A stretch of 64,000 bases of DNA, from positions 51,149,901-51,213,900 of the forward strand of contig NC_133529.1 in NCBI RefSeq assembly GCF_048544455.1. The letters are read 5' to 3'. Under the pieces are notes generated by a model. The model was not told the origin of the DNA. It did not search any database and worked only from the letters and a program-made list of their open reading frames with translations. This document shows, piece after piece, positions 1 to 12,203 of the stretch. Positions within the stretch are counted from its first letter, which is position 1, and the number at the start of each line of letters is the position of its first letter. This DNA comes from Silene latifolia. Taxonomy: Eukaryota > Streptophyta > Magnoliopsida > Caryophyllales > Caryophyllaceae. The translations under genes and the position numbers were made by a program.

Positions 1-2158
1 ATCACAAATCAAAAACTTCAACGGTTGCTTATTAATAAACCGATATTTTCATATTTAAGTAAACGGAAAAATAAAAAAAATAAACAACATACACGTTTTC
101 CTAACCATTTATCGAAATGAAAATGTTAACCCGAGACAAGTTAAATATGATATAACTTTTATAATAACTTGGTTTTTATAATTATCTCAATATAATTAAT
201 GTAACCATTAACTAATTTTAAAATATAATTTGTTTTGAATTAAAAAATGGTAGAAGAGAAGGTGTTATAAAAAAAAAATTGACTCGTATTCTGACACAAA
301 CTCGACCTGTATCACATATCACCCAACTCGTATTTGACCTAACCTGTATTTGTCCTAACCCATATTCTGACCGGACTCATATGACCCGACCAACGTCTGA
401 CCCGTTTGAAAGTTCGACACCCAAGATATCGTCAACATAATTTACGAAAAAAAAAAGAACATAAACGAATAAGCAAAATTAAAGAGATCAACCTAATATA
501 AAAAAAAGTGGGCCAAACCAAACAACCTATAACCCCAGTCCAACAATAGTGTATTAATTATTTAATTTAACCCATCTCCCATCCTCCCAAAAAAAGCCAA
601 TGCTCAAACAATTCTACCCTAATCTATTAGACCCGCCTCCTTCCCTCTTCGTCTCGCACAAATCAAAACCCAATATCAACAACGGAGTATTCAACTTGCC
701 TCAAATCTCTAGTTCTCTCCCGCCTACTCATAAACGGCCTTGACTCACAACCATCATAAATGAATCTTGAGCTAATTTTTTAAGTTTCGACATACATGGG
801 GTCCTATTTTTTCTGCACAAAATCGTTTCTTTTCGGTCTTTTTAAAATCAAGTTAATATGAGAAGGTAAGAAAAATGTGTTTTGTGTGGGGCATTTTATC
901 TACGTAAATTTTATTTTCACATGGGACATTTCAGATCTTTCTTGCACTTTTAATTCATATATAGATTTGTGTGGTTATATTATTTTTTTAATGCATTGAG
1001 CAATTAAATGTTGATTTTAACAAATTGCAACGGTATTGTTATAATTTTCTCATCAAATCTGTCGTTTTTTAACAATATCATTATTATTTTTATATTTATT
1101 TTTAATTCAAAATCTACTTTAAAAAAAAAATTAGTTGGATATGAACATATTCGTTGCTATTAATTAAATAAATACATTCATATATGTTTATTAGATAAAA
1201 ATCTAACCAATGTGTCTTTAAACTTTGAAAAGAAGGATTTTTATGGTTTTCAAATTGATTTTAGATGTTAATATATTTTAGGAAATTGGTTTGTTGAGAC
1301 ATGCAAATATCAAGCTGTATTGTGTTATTATTGTTGTTATGCCCATTGACATTTTGATCACATAAATCACATTTTTATGTATTTTTCACAATTTTCTGTA
1401 TAGCGATGATTTAATTTTAAGGTAACGTTAATTACTATTAATATTTGATTAATTGATGTCTTTTTGTAATTTGGCCTACTACAAAAATCACCTAAACCGT
1501 TTTCAAAAGAAAAATCACATAAATTAAATATTGTGCGGAGTATAAAATAAATAATAGCAAAATATGATAAAAGTTGAATGAATAAAAAAAATATGCATGG
1601 TTATTCTTATTTTAAGTACCGGCAATAAATCCAAATGAAAGGTTAAACAAAAAGGAATAGTTAATTTAAAATTTTGATGAATAACTGCAAAAATTGATTG
1701 GCCCAACAAAAAAATGCAGAAAAATTATGGTGATTGAGGACATGGGTCTCTAAAAATGCAGGAAATGTTATTGTATTTATTAAGATAAGATTACATTCTT
1801 AGGGCGTTTTATAAACAAATAGAGAATGCATATTCAATTTGACAATTCTCTAATCATAATAAATATAATAAATTAATAATAATTACTAATCCCAACTACC
1901 ATGAGGATATACTTAGCGAGAATCGTATAATATTTTTGTACTTATCAGTTATCACTACCTTTGGCCTTCTTCTTTCTTCCTTCAATCCCCTTTCGCCTTC
2001 GCCCATTCCCACAACTATCACTAATCACCATGACAGCGACACGACGACCACCGCGACAGTTTCCCTTACTCGACATACCTAATAGCCCGAAATCCTCATT
2101 TTGATTTCATGGTATTTGAAGTAGTTTTTTTCATATCAAGTGAAATATCCCGTCACAG
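1..2158. other. AT-rich intergenic DNA, no gene seen
   Basis: I see no convincing reading frame or RNA gene here. Positions about 285-420 carry loosely repeated short phrases around ACTCGTATT and CTGACC, similar in style to the minisatellite at 19857-20213. A pyrimidine-rich stretch near 600-720 and another near 1960-2060 resemble plant promoter or 5' UTR composition, but no start codon with supporting coding sequence follows the first one. Confidence 0.5.
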
Positions 2159-2221
2159 ATGCTTGCAGAACGCCGCGCTCAGGTACCACCCTTGCGCATT
2201 ACAGTCGCCTACCATCATAAG
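2159..2221 (+). other. exon-like segment of an unidentified host gene
   Basis: An ATG opens exactly 21 codons that end at a good splice donor, GTAACC, at 2222. The predicted peptide begins MLAERRAQVPPL. The sequence before it is pyrimidine-rich and promoter-like. I do not recognise the protein. Further exon-like stretches lie at 14032-14091, 14956-15035 and 15117-15175, beyond the E1 retrotransposon. The pieces could therefore belong to one gene with E1 in an intron. That link is an inference and no frame-consistent join was found. Confidence 0.25.
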
Positions 2222-2956
2222 GTAACCTCGATTACAATTTTGCGGTTTTTTTTGAAACAATTTATTGATCCCAATTTATGTAAATCCGATTCTAGGGTTG
2301 TTGATTTCCCAATTATGGGTTTTAATTAATATGTATGCTTATAAATTCTTGTTTCTATTGATTAGTTACTGAATTTGAAGAATCCTTGTGAACATGATTT
2401 GGACTTGTTATTAAAATTTATGTACTATGATTTGTTTAGTTAAATTATTGTTGCTTGATTGCATCATTGCAAGCAGGTGGTCTTATATATATAATTTTCG
2501 CTGCATTGTTTCAAAGTATGCCTTACTAAGAATTAGATTAGTATTAAGGCTCTTAAGTGATTACCAAATAATTGTATTATTGAAGGTGGTTCAGTGTCTT
2601 TGTCGTCTTTATGAGGTGAAAATGAAGGGAGATGACTAGGGCAAATGAGTTTTAATTGCTTTTGTGATTGCTACAGAAAAAGACGCTTATGACTTTTATG
2701 GTAATTTGCTTATACTCCGTCAATTTAATCCCCCTGTTTTATACTTCGTCATAACTTTTTATGGTATGTATCAGTGTACATGTGGTTCGTTTAATTTATT
2801 TTGACATCTTAATCATGTTCAGATCAATATCGTCCCAAACAACTTCGTCAGCTTCTCGTTTATTATTTCTAAAGTAATTGGTTTGTATAGTAATATTTTA
2901 TTATAATTTGCATGTGACTATTTAGTGTATTAAACTAACTAACAAGGTGTTTAATT

Positions 2957-4627
2957 TGATGTGACTCATATTTGAGCACATTTAGTCCCATTTTGCATAT
3001 TCTTTGAGGCTTTGTCTCCTTGGTAGGAAAGGATTGCTAACCTTGCATTTACATGGCGAAATGGAGCTAAATTTATCGCATCTAATGACCAAGCATCAAA
3101 GAGAAGACCAACACTAAAGGCCTAAGTAGATAATAAAGTGAAATGGGCAATGATGAAAGGATCCTTGCATCCCCGAGATGATCCTTACGGATTGTTAAAG
3201 AGGAAAAGAAGAGAAGCAGTCTGTCCAGGAATCCGAGAGAATCAGGCACGATCCGGGCGTCTCACAACACCAAGATCCGGGCGTCTTGTTCCCAAGACGA
3301 GCGGATTGCAGTGCAAGGAGCCGAGCATCTTCCCCTGGATCCGAGCGGATCCTAAGTCAGAAGAGCCCGTGCCTTACCTCAAGACGAGCGGATCATGGCA
3401 AGACTAGCAGTGGGAATCCGCTCATTTCCTTCGAGAGGAGCATTTCCTCAACTTTTCTTAGGATCTTAGTAGTCATTTAAGCTCTTAGTAACCCTAATCT
3501 TTGTACCTAATCTTTTGTATAAATACCCCATTGTACTACCTAGATTAGCATCCATTCTTAATCAATCCTTAACTATATCTTAATCCATCCTTAATTATCT
3601 CTTAATTACTCTCAAATTAGTTGTAATACAATTTATCAATATTAATTATATCTTAATCTTTCCTTAATTTCTCTATTGTTCTTCATTTTATTTTGGGTAA
3701 TTAGAAGATTATTTGGGTTTATTTGGGAGATTGACAACCTTCCATCAATCATAAAGTACTTCTATAATTCTTTGCATTATTATTTGAAATCATCTTCATA
3801 GGTATAATTATCTTTACCCTTGTTTAATTATTGTTAATCATTTTCATTTATTCATCATGTTTAGCTTTGTTAGTTTGATTGACAATCTTATTAGCATGTT
3901 GAATTTGATAATGAGTGAGTAGTTTCCTTAGCTAGGGTTAATTGGGAATTAGGGGAAACCAACATGAGGATTATTGATTCATGCTTAATCTATTATGTTT
4001 TCATAATTAATTTGCTTGCTTGTTGTGATTTAAACTTATGCACATATTATGTTTGATGAAATGCGAGCCTATGAATCCTTGCATTTTTTGATCCATCACC
4101 TATCTCTTCAATGAGGCTTGTAAGCTTATACACCAACTCGAGCCTCATTAGACCATGCATATAGTTGAATAGGAAGGATTAAGTCAACTTGCAGGTGTTG
4201 CACAATCTAATCGATTCGGCTCCGGGACCCAAACCTTCTTAGGGATTGTAAGCTTATACACCAACTCGATCCCATCACAACAATAAGTGCTTGCATATAA
4301 TTGAGAACATGTTTGTATGATCAACTCCCATGAATCCCCTATGAACCCATGACACCCTAGCGCTTTTATTCAATTGTTTACAACCTCTTTATTTACCTTG
4401 CTTTGTTTTTCATTAATTTACTTTCATCTTGTTGATTAGTTTAGTGTATCTCCTACCTCAACCCAAATTGTGACACCCTAAGACACAACCATTTACAATT
4501 GAGAATCCTACATCAATACCCGTCCCTTGGGATCAGACCTTTACTTACCTCTTTACTAAGAGTAGTTTGTGAAGTTATAAATATTGTTTTGGTTGGTAGC
4601 TTTTGACGACGAGTTTGAACCACACCA
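2957..4627 (+). repeat. E1 5' LTR
   Basis: This is 1671 bp long. It is nearly identical to the 3' LTR except for a missing block of about 60 bp just after TTTAGTCCC. The missing block in the 3' LTR is bordered by CCC on both sides, which suggests a deletion between short repeats. A TATA box, TATAAATA, lies at 3518-3525. Positions 3230-3420 contain several copies of the GACGNGCG motif that recurs elsewhere in this element family. Confidence 0.9.
3518..3525 (+). promoter_or_regulatory. LTR TATA box
   Basis: TATAAATA in the 5' LTR is conserved in the 3' LTR at 12829-12836 and in the E2 LTR at 57920-57927 on the minus strand. It is the likely core promoter for the retrotransposon RNA. Confidence 0.6.
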
Positions 4628-4631
4628 AAAA

Positions 4632-4649
4632 TGGCGCCATTGCCGGGGA
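4632..4649 (+). promoter_or_regulatory. primer-binding site of E1
   Basis: TGGCGCCATTGCCGGGGA lies four bases after the 5' LTR. It has the form of the primer-binding sites known from Athila/Tat-type plant elements, where a tRNA 3' end primes minus-strand DNA synthesis. Confidence 0.8.
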
Positions 4650-4765
4650 CGGTGTTAACATGATTTGATTTTCATTAATTGTTTTTAGTTGTGTCTTTCT
4701 TTACCTTGGAGAAGTAAAACTCCTCAAGGTTGTTCTAATTGTTTTCAAGTTGTTTGATATTTTGC

Positions 4766-7648
4766 ATGACTAGGAGATCACAAGGTAATCTATTGCCTAT
4801 TGATCTTGAATTGAAAGGACCTTAACCAACAATAGAAGAGTTGCTAGAGGTACTTCAAGAGTTGTAGGTATTGGACCAAATAACATTAAGTTTACCAACC
4901 CTTTTGCAAGAGAAGGAGAGGACAACCCAATACAAAACCAACCACAAAATCAACCCACAATACCTAAATTTTCATCACATTCCGTACCAACCGAGGAGAA
5001 CCTACCAAATGGTACTCCTACACCACAACATCTAACCGGTAATTTCATTGCCAAATCCGCATTCATGCAATTAGTTGAGAGAAGTCAATTTGGAGGGATG
5101 CCTAGTGAAGACCCTCATTAACATATGGAGACTTTTTGTGACTATTATGATGCGATTTCTCAAACCGGAGTTACTCAAGACCAAATCCGATGGGTATTAT
5201 TTCCTTTTTCTTTGATTGTTACCGCAAATCAATGGTTGAAGAGCCTAGACAAGGCTACCCTTGGTATTGACTCATGGAAGAAGTTGGCACTTGCTTTCTA
5301 CAAGAAATTATATCCACCGGAGAAGACCAATATGTTGAGAGTCCAAATCACCGGGTTCAAGCAAAGAGATGAGGAATAATTGCATGAAGCATGGGAGAGA
5401 TTTAAGGACACTTGTCGTTCTTGTCCACACCATGGACTTAGTGAGTGGTTCCTTGTGCAACAATTTTGGAACGGTCTATATGAAGATTCCCGTAATATCC
5501 TCAACATGGGATCAAATGGGATGTTTACCGAAGTTGATGACAATCAAACATGGGCCAAAATCAAAGAGATGGCGGTTCATAATTCACAATATAGTAGACC
5601 TCGAAAGGCTACTAGAGGAGGAAAGCATGAGGTAGATTCCAACATACAATTGGGTGCTCAACTAAGTGCTCATATTGACACCATCAATTTGAAGTTTGAG
5701 AAGGCCATGGCTAAGCTTGATGAAGCTTCCAAATCACCCAAACAACATGTTAATGCTATGGTGGCATCATCCTCAATTCCAAGTGGAGTATGTGAGAGTT
5801 GTGGAACTTTGGGACATGACCAAAGTGAATGTAGAGGAACAAGTGAATGCTTTCCAAGCATACAAGAGTGGCACCCCTTATCCCAACTATTACAATAAGA
5901 ACACCAAATTCCACCCAAATCTTTCATACAAGAGCCAAAATGTTCAAAACCCTTAACCAACATACACCCCACCTCCAATGAGAAACCAAGCTCAAAGACC
6001 CTTTTACAACCAAAGCCAAGGTTATCAAAATCAACCCTCTTACAATCAAACAAATGACCAAACCTTTGATGTTAAAAAAGCGGTCCTCCAAATGCAAAAT
6101 AATCAACAAGAATTTTTCACTCAAATGCAGAAAGATAGCCAAGCCAAAGACATCACCATCAACAACATACTAGCCCACACAAAGATGCTACAAACTCAAA
6201 TGACTCAATTAGCATCTTCTAGCTCTCAAAGACAAAAGGGGCAATTACCACCTCAAAGTAATCCCCCAAGATATGAGTCGGTTAGTGCCATCCATTTGAG
6301 GAGTGGTATAAGATATGAAGGGCCAAACAGGCCAATTGATGAAGATGTTGTGAATGCTAGTGACAAGCAAAGAGTTGTGGAGAACTCTAAGGAAGAAGAA
6401 GAACCCACCATCCAAGAAGTTTCAAAGAAGAAGAATGAAGAAAAGGCTAAGGAAAGAGAGCCTATTGTGATTAGACTTTCATTCCCAAGTCGTCAAGCTA
6501 AGCCTAAGTTTGATGAGCAACTTGGAAAGTTCATGGAGATTGTGAAGAACTTAGAAGTCTCAATCCCATTCACGGAGTTGATTAATCATGTTCCGGCCTA
6601 TGCGAAATACGTGAAAGATATCATTACCAAGAAGAAATCCATCCGGAAGCTAGAGACTATTGCATTCACTAAAGTGAGTAGTGCTATTCTACAAGGAAGT
6701 TCCCCTCCAAAACTCAAAGATCCGGGAAGTTTCTCTATTCCGTGCACCATTGGCGACACTACAATCAACAAAGCATTATGTGACCATGGAGCAAGTATAA
6801 GTGTCATGCCATACTCGGTTTGAAAGAGGCTAGGAATGGGAGAACTCAAATGCACCAACATTACGCTTCAAATGGCGGATCGATCAACAAAGATACCTCT
6901 AGGGATATGGGAGAATGTGCCCGTAAGAATTGGCAAATTCTTCATCTCGGTAGACTTTGTCATTGTAGACATGGAGGAGGATTCCAACATTCCTATCATT
7001 TTAGAAAGACCTTTCTTGCATATCGCAGGAGCGGTGATTGATGTAAAACATGGAGAACTCACACTTGAAGTGGGAGATGAGACAGTCACTTTCAACCTTG
7101 ACAAGACAATGAGAACTCCCCGATTACATGAGCCATGTTTCAAGATTGATCATTATAGCCGAGAAAGTGATAGGAAGAAGTTAACATCTCAATGCAAAGA
7201 TCAAGCTATGGGTAAAGAATCACCACCCATATGGAAGAAGAAAGTGGATAATCCTCAAGATGCTCTATCCGGAGAGCAAGGAAATTTCAACAACAATGAG
7301 AGCTTGAATAGCTCACCACCACTCGTGACAACAGAAGAAGAAGGCCTCATTGGCCATGACAACAAGAAAGAGGAGTTGTTTCCATCAACTCATGATACCA
7401 TTGGGAAGCAATCTAGTGAAGTATGTGGTCTATGGGACGATGAATTCGATGGATTGGTCAATCCCTACATTGGCAATGCTATGACCTTAGACCAAGGCTT
7501 TGGTGACCATCTTGACTCGAGTCACCATCATGAAGAATATAATGTGCAAAGGTCTATTAAAGATCTTTATAATGAAAATGAACAAGCTTTCGACTACTTC
7601 TACAAGGTGTTGAGCAACATCAATAACACCTTGGCTATGCCCCCTTGA
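4766..7648 (+). pseudogene. gag: E1 gag-protease polyprotein, broken
   Basis: The reading starts at the ATG at 4766. It runs through an Athila-style gag (retrotransposon gag domain about 5030-5600) and a CCHC zinc knuckle (CESCGTLGHDQSEC, about 5791-5832). A Gln/Asn-rich linker follows, then a retropepsin-like domain near 6720-7100 with DHGAS where E2 has DLGAS. The product ends ...NNTLAMPP. Breaks: frameshifts near 4820 and 5830, and in-frame stops at 5119-5121, 5377-5379, about 5954 and 6821-6823. The region is followed by noncoding spacer, where pol would be expected. The product would form the particle and process it. This copy cannot be made in full. Confidence 0.85.
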
Positions 7649-8719
7649 CATCTCATTCAAGAGTGAGAGTTTGGTGGAGTCCTCCTTAAACCACCATTTG
7701 TAAATATTCTAACCCTTAACTTGCATTTTACTTCTTGTATTACATTTTTGTCAATTTTGCATTTGCAATTTTATACTTTGATCAAGATTTTCATTATGAG
7801 AGAAAGTGAGGGAGGGATTTTAATGTGTTTTGATGTGTAGTGTTTGATATAGTGTGGGGATAGCAATTGCCTAGGCTAACCGAGCTTTCATAGTGCACCC
7901 ACAATGTTGAACAAAGGAATGAAGAAAGAATGATATGAGAAATGAAGATCCCCATGGGTGGACCTGAACTCGTGGGTGTAGGAGAAGATCTAAGCGTCCC
8001 CAGGGGGAATCCGCTCGTGCTGACTGAAATCCGAGCGTCCTGGCTCTAATACGCTTGTCTTGGAAGAGCTGAAATTAAAAATTTTAGTCTGTTTAACAAT
8101 CTGAGCAGATTACACAGAAGACGCCCGTCTCAGTCTGAAGCCGCTCGTCTCAGGAGCAATCTGCGCGTACTGGCTGCTTCAAAAGTTTAAGTCCCTTGTT
8201 GTTTAAAAATCTGAGTGTCCCCAAGTGAAGACGAGCGTCTCCTGCAAAAATCCGCCCGTCTCCTGGAGAATCCGCGTGTCTCAGCACGGGTTAGAAATTC
8301 CTGAGCTCTCAGACTGAGGATCCGAGCGTCCCCAGTCCAAGACGCCCGTCTCCTACTGCTGAATGACTATAACACGGGATTCAAACCCTCCTTCCCCAAT
8401 TCATTTCTTTCCTATACAAACACAAACACACACCCTTTCTCCCTCAAAACCCTCAATCCCCTCATCAACAAAACACAAATTCCTCACCCAAATTCACCAA
8501 AATCAAACCCAAACTTCCTCAAATCACAATCAAACTACTCCTTCATCAACAAAAAGCCATTCAAACATCAAAATCCTCAAAAATTGAATCGATTTTCTAG
8601 GGTTTCAAGGCAATTTCGAAAATTCCAAAATCGATTAGGGATTAATTGGAGCTCGAGGAGACTAGAAGCATTCAAGCAAAGCTTTGGTTTGTTGATACAA
8701 TCTTGACAAGGAGAAGAAC
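7649..8719 (+). other. E1 spacer with GACG/CCCG motif array
   Basis: No coding sequence is present. From about 7980 to 8360 the core CCGCTCGT / GACGCCCGTCTC / ATCCGAGCGTC recurs about a dozen times at irregular spacing, set in ordinary AT-richer sequence. A pyrimidine- and CA-rich leader (8380-8580) then precedes the ATG of the second ORF. The same arrangement occurs in E2 at 62470-62850, and the same cores occur inside the LTRs. Confidence 0.7.
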
Positions 8720-10338
8720 ATGGCAATGACAAAAGGTGGAAGCAAGGCACCCACAACCTCCAATCTTTCCAAAAGGCAACAAGCTCTTTTAGCCTCAAAG
8801 GCTATGGTAGTGCATCAAGCAAGGGTGGAAAGTCAAGAAATCGCTACTCCTATGGTGGAAGCTACTCCTACTCCGGTCATTGAACAATTGCAAGATTATC
8901 CGAAGGTAACTTTCATAAACGATTCTCATAGGAAAGCATTTGTATCCCTTGCTAGAAAGACTATTTTGCCTACCAAATTCATATGCCATGATGTCTTAGA
9001 CAAGTTGGGTGTTCTTGAGAGGACTAATAATTTTTTCGAGTCTATGAAGTTGAAAACCCTCTTTGAGATGCAAGAATTGACTTACCCCTCCCTTACCATG
9101 GAGTTTATAAGCTCTTTGAAGGTGACTAAGGTAGAGACTCTAAAAAATATTGAATTCCGCCTTGAAAATAAGGATAGACGAATGTCGATAAGTGAGTTTG
9201 GCAAAGTGTTTGGTCTTTAAGAGCATTCCCATTACGAGAAAAAGCCCTTGAAATATGATCCCGCACCTCTATGAAAAGCAATTACCGGGAGAAAATTTGA
9301 GTCCTTCCATGAGTGTCATGTTCTTTATGTCCACCATCCGGGCATTAGAGTGTGGCATAAGGTTGTGGGCAACACTTTAATTGCAAGAAAGGGCACTAAT
9401 CATTTTATCGAGCTCGACTTTGTCTATCTTGAATCCACCATGAATGTCAACAAAAAGTTCACCAAGGAATACAACATACTTCAACTCCTAATTGACCGGT
9501 GGCTTGAAATTGACCATGGGAAAGATGGGACGGCCTTTATTGTCAACGGAGGCTTAGTAACATGGTTAGCCAAACACTTTAACCGGATTTTAACAAAGAC
9601 AAGACATACAAACCGGTTAGAGGTGACAACCTTCTTGATTTGGCCACTATGATCAACAAGTTCCATTGGCTCAAGAATGATAATCTTGACAACAAATTTG
9701 AGTGGCTCACTAATGAAGCTAAGTCCTTCATCTTACCGAGCAAGATATGCCGCATCAATGTCCGAAGTCCAAGCTATCTACTCCCCGTCTCCGATGAAGC
9801 CGAGATGATTATGAAGCAACATAGGGAATCGCATGCCAAGCCCTCCTCCTCCTCTATTGTGACTCCACCTTATCCAATCGCCTACCAAGAATTCACACCA
9901 AGTGGCGCAAATGTTGAGGTAGGCAAAGACTACTTGACTCAATTATTGCAACATATGCATAAGCAAGTTTATGAAGATTGGGTCAATGCCTACCAAGCTC
10001 AATATCCGCTCCTCCTTCATTTAGCTAGGCAAGGACTCCTTGATCCTACATGTCCTTTGCCTAGTTGGGCGGATAGGGAAGTATTCTTCTCGAATGCTCC
10101 TAGAAATGCCAACATGGATGGTGAAGTCACTAAGGGGAAGGATATTGTTATTGAGAGAGGGGAAGATAGCTACTCTTGCCATGAGGAAGAAGAGGAAGAA
10201 GTACAAAGCTCGAGTGATGATGATGATGGTGAAGCCTCCGGGTCCATGCAGGTAGATGATGATGATGATGATGATGATAGTGAGGAGGATGATGATGACG
10301 ATGATAGTGATGAGGATGTCGCAATTAGCGACAATTGA
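8720..10338 (+). pseudogene. E1 second ORF, ATHILA ORF-1-like, broken
   Basis: This is the counterpart of the intact ORF at 60552-62141 on the minus strand. Shared blocks include KFIC.DVLDKLGVLE, VHHPGIRVWH, IVNGGLVT, SKICR and PLPSWADREVFF. It has stops at 9218-9220 and 9272-9274 and a frameshift near 9590. The C-terminus is a run of Asp/Glu, here encoded mostly by a GAT-rich microsatellite (about 10216-10318). The middle resembles the ATHILA ORF-1 family of plant retrotransposons as I remember it. The biochemical role of that family is unknown to me. It has no nuclease, polymerase or integrase motif. Confidence 0.75.
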
Positions 10339-12189
10339 GGATTGACAAGCTTTTGGAGGATGCCACAATCCATTGTGAGTTTCCTACACCTCCTCTTAGC
10401 TTTGTTTATGTCTCTTGTTTCAAATTTTTAAAACTTGATCATTGGTTTTGAGTCCTAACAACACCTAAAGGACTCCCACCTCGGTTCCATTGAGGTGTCT
10501 TATATTGTTCCCATTTGTGAAAATCCAAAATGACAAATTAGTTTCATGCATTGCATTTTTGTGCATGAACTCCCCTACTTTTACACTAGCAATAGTGTCT
10601 TACTTGGTTTGGGGAAGTTCAAGCACAAGCATTGGGAGTCAATTCAAATTGCGCTCTCCAATCAACAAATTCATGCATCATATAGTGTAGTTTAGAATGC
10701 ATCACTTGTTTATTTGTCATGTAGTTTGCATTTAGTGTAGAAATCATGCATTCTCATTTAGCTTGCATAATTTCCTATCGTATTGGCCATTGAGAACAAT
10801 GCTCATACTAGTCTGGCGATGGGAAATTCTAACTTGACTTTTAAAATCAAAAATTATAAAAATTGAAATTTTTTGAAAAACACGTAAATATGTTCTTTCT
10901 TTTTCACAAAACAAACAAAAACCATAAAAATTTGAAAAAATTTGAAAAACCAAAAACTTGTTCATTCCTTTATAGTGTAGAATTGTATATATTTGTTTGT
11001 TTGTTTATCCTTCTTTCACATTAATTGACTACGCCACATCCGAGACATGAGGATCATGAAGAGTATTGAAGACCGCATGGTATGATCTTTCCAATCTCCT
11101 TTTTCCTCTTTATGTTAATGACTATGTGGCTTTATTTTGATTGATGCGGTATGAAACAATGTGATTGTAGGAATTGAATTTAGCTTATATGACATACTAG
11201 TTGGTAGAAGCATATGCATTAGGTTGTATAAATGTTAGTTGCATCATGACATATAGTTGCATTTTAGAAAAATTTTGTGAAAACATTTATTTGGGAAACT
11301 TGACAAGTGTATATAAGGCCCTTGTAGATACTTTTTCTTCTTGAGACTTTGCTCACTAGAATGCTTCTAAAACACCCTAGGATGTGTCATGCTAGTATCC
11401 TTTGACCCATGGATTAAGGCCTAGTCAAGAGTACCTTGTGGTGTGATAACTCCTTGGCTATCGTTTATTCCAAGGTGACCTTTGAAGCCATGCAACCATC
11501 TTCAACATTCTACCACATTTTGTCAACAAAAGGGAATGGGCACAAAAATTGTTCAAATTTGAGTTCAAGCATTGAAATGAAAAATCAAAAAGTTTGCAAA
11601 ATGCATCATTGAAAAGAGGAGCAAAAATAGACTCCTATGCTTCAAATATAAGCACCCTCGTTACTAATTGGGGTGACTTTGAAAATGTTCAAAAAAATGC
11701 AAAAAGTTGAAAGTTGTCAAGCATCAAATGCCAAACACCAAGAAATGGCAAAAAGAAATTGTTCTCAAATATCAAATGCCACAAGAAATTGGGGGGGGGG
11801 GGACCACAACAAAAAGCAAACTCCCATATGAAACTCAAAATACAAATGATCCCTTTATCCATTGAATCCACTTTTATGCATGGTGGAGAAGGGACGACCC
11901 TTCTTCTTGTCTAGACAAGAAGGGGAATTCCGCGATCCTCCAGTGTTTCTAACACCATAGATAGACTACTCTTGACGAAAGCATTTAGCGATTGAGGACA
12001 AAGGTACCCTAGCTTGACACAACTTGGAGGAGATTTACTGGTATCCTCCTAGGCTTAGTAGCTTGAAGAAACCGTATCTATAATGGAGTGTGTACCCTTA
12101 GATTGTTTCCCTTGTAGATAATTTCCGCCACTTAGATGAGGAATGTGGCTATTCATTTTTGTAGATGCATCCACTACGAGCAACGGTTC
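10339..12189 (+). other. E1 3' untranslated region
   Basis: About 1.85 kb lies between the second ORF and the polypurine tract, without a coding frame. Several stretches are recognisably shared with E2 at 58600-60550, including a G-run at about 11791 (C-run in E2 near 59183) and the block around TTGTCTAGACAAGAAG. Conservation between copies suggests a common origin, not necessarily function. Confidence 0.6.
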
Positions 12190-12203
12190 GGTTTGGAGAT
12201 GTT
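12190..12203 (+). promoter_or_regulatory. E1 polypurine tract
   Basis: GGTTTGGAGATGTT sits directly before the 3' LTR. E2 has the related GTTTGGGGATATT in the same place. This is the expected plus-strand primer site. Confidence 0.6.

Noticed and set aside
3138..3480. Open frames in the E1 5' LTR
   Set aside because: Same cause as in E2. The 3' LTR copy does not keep the frames.
10021..10373. Antisense frames opposite the Asp-rich tail
   Set aside because: They are complementary shadows of the GAT repeat (poly-Ile/Ser) and have no support of their own.
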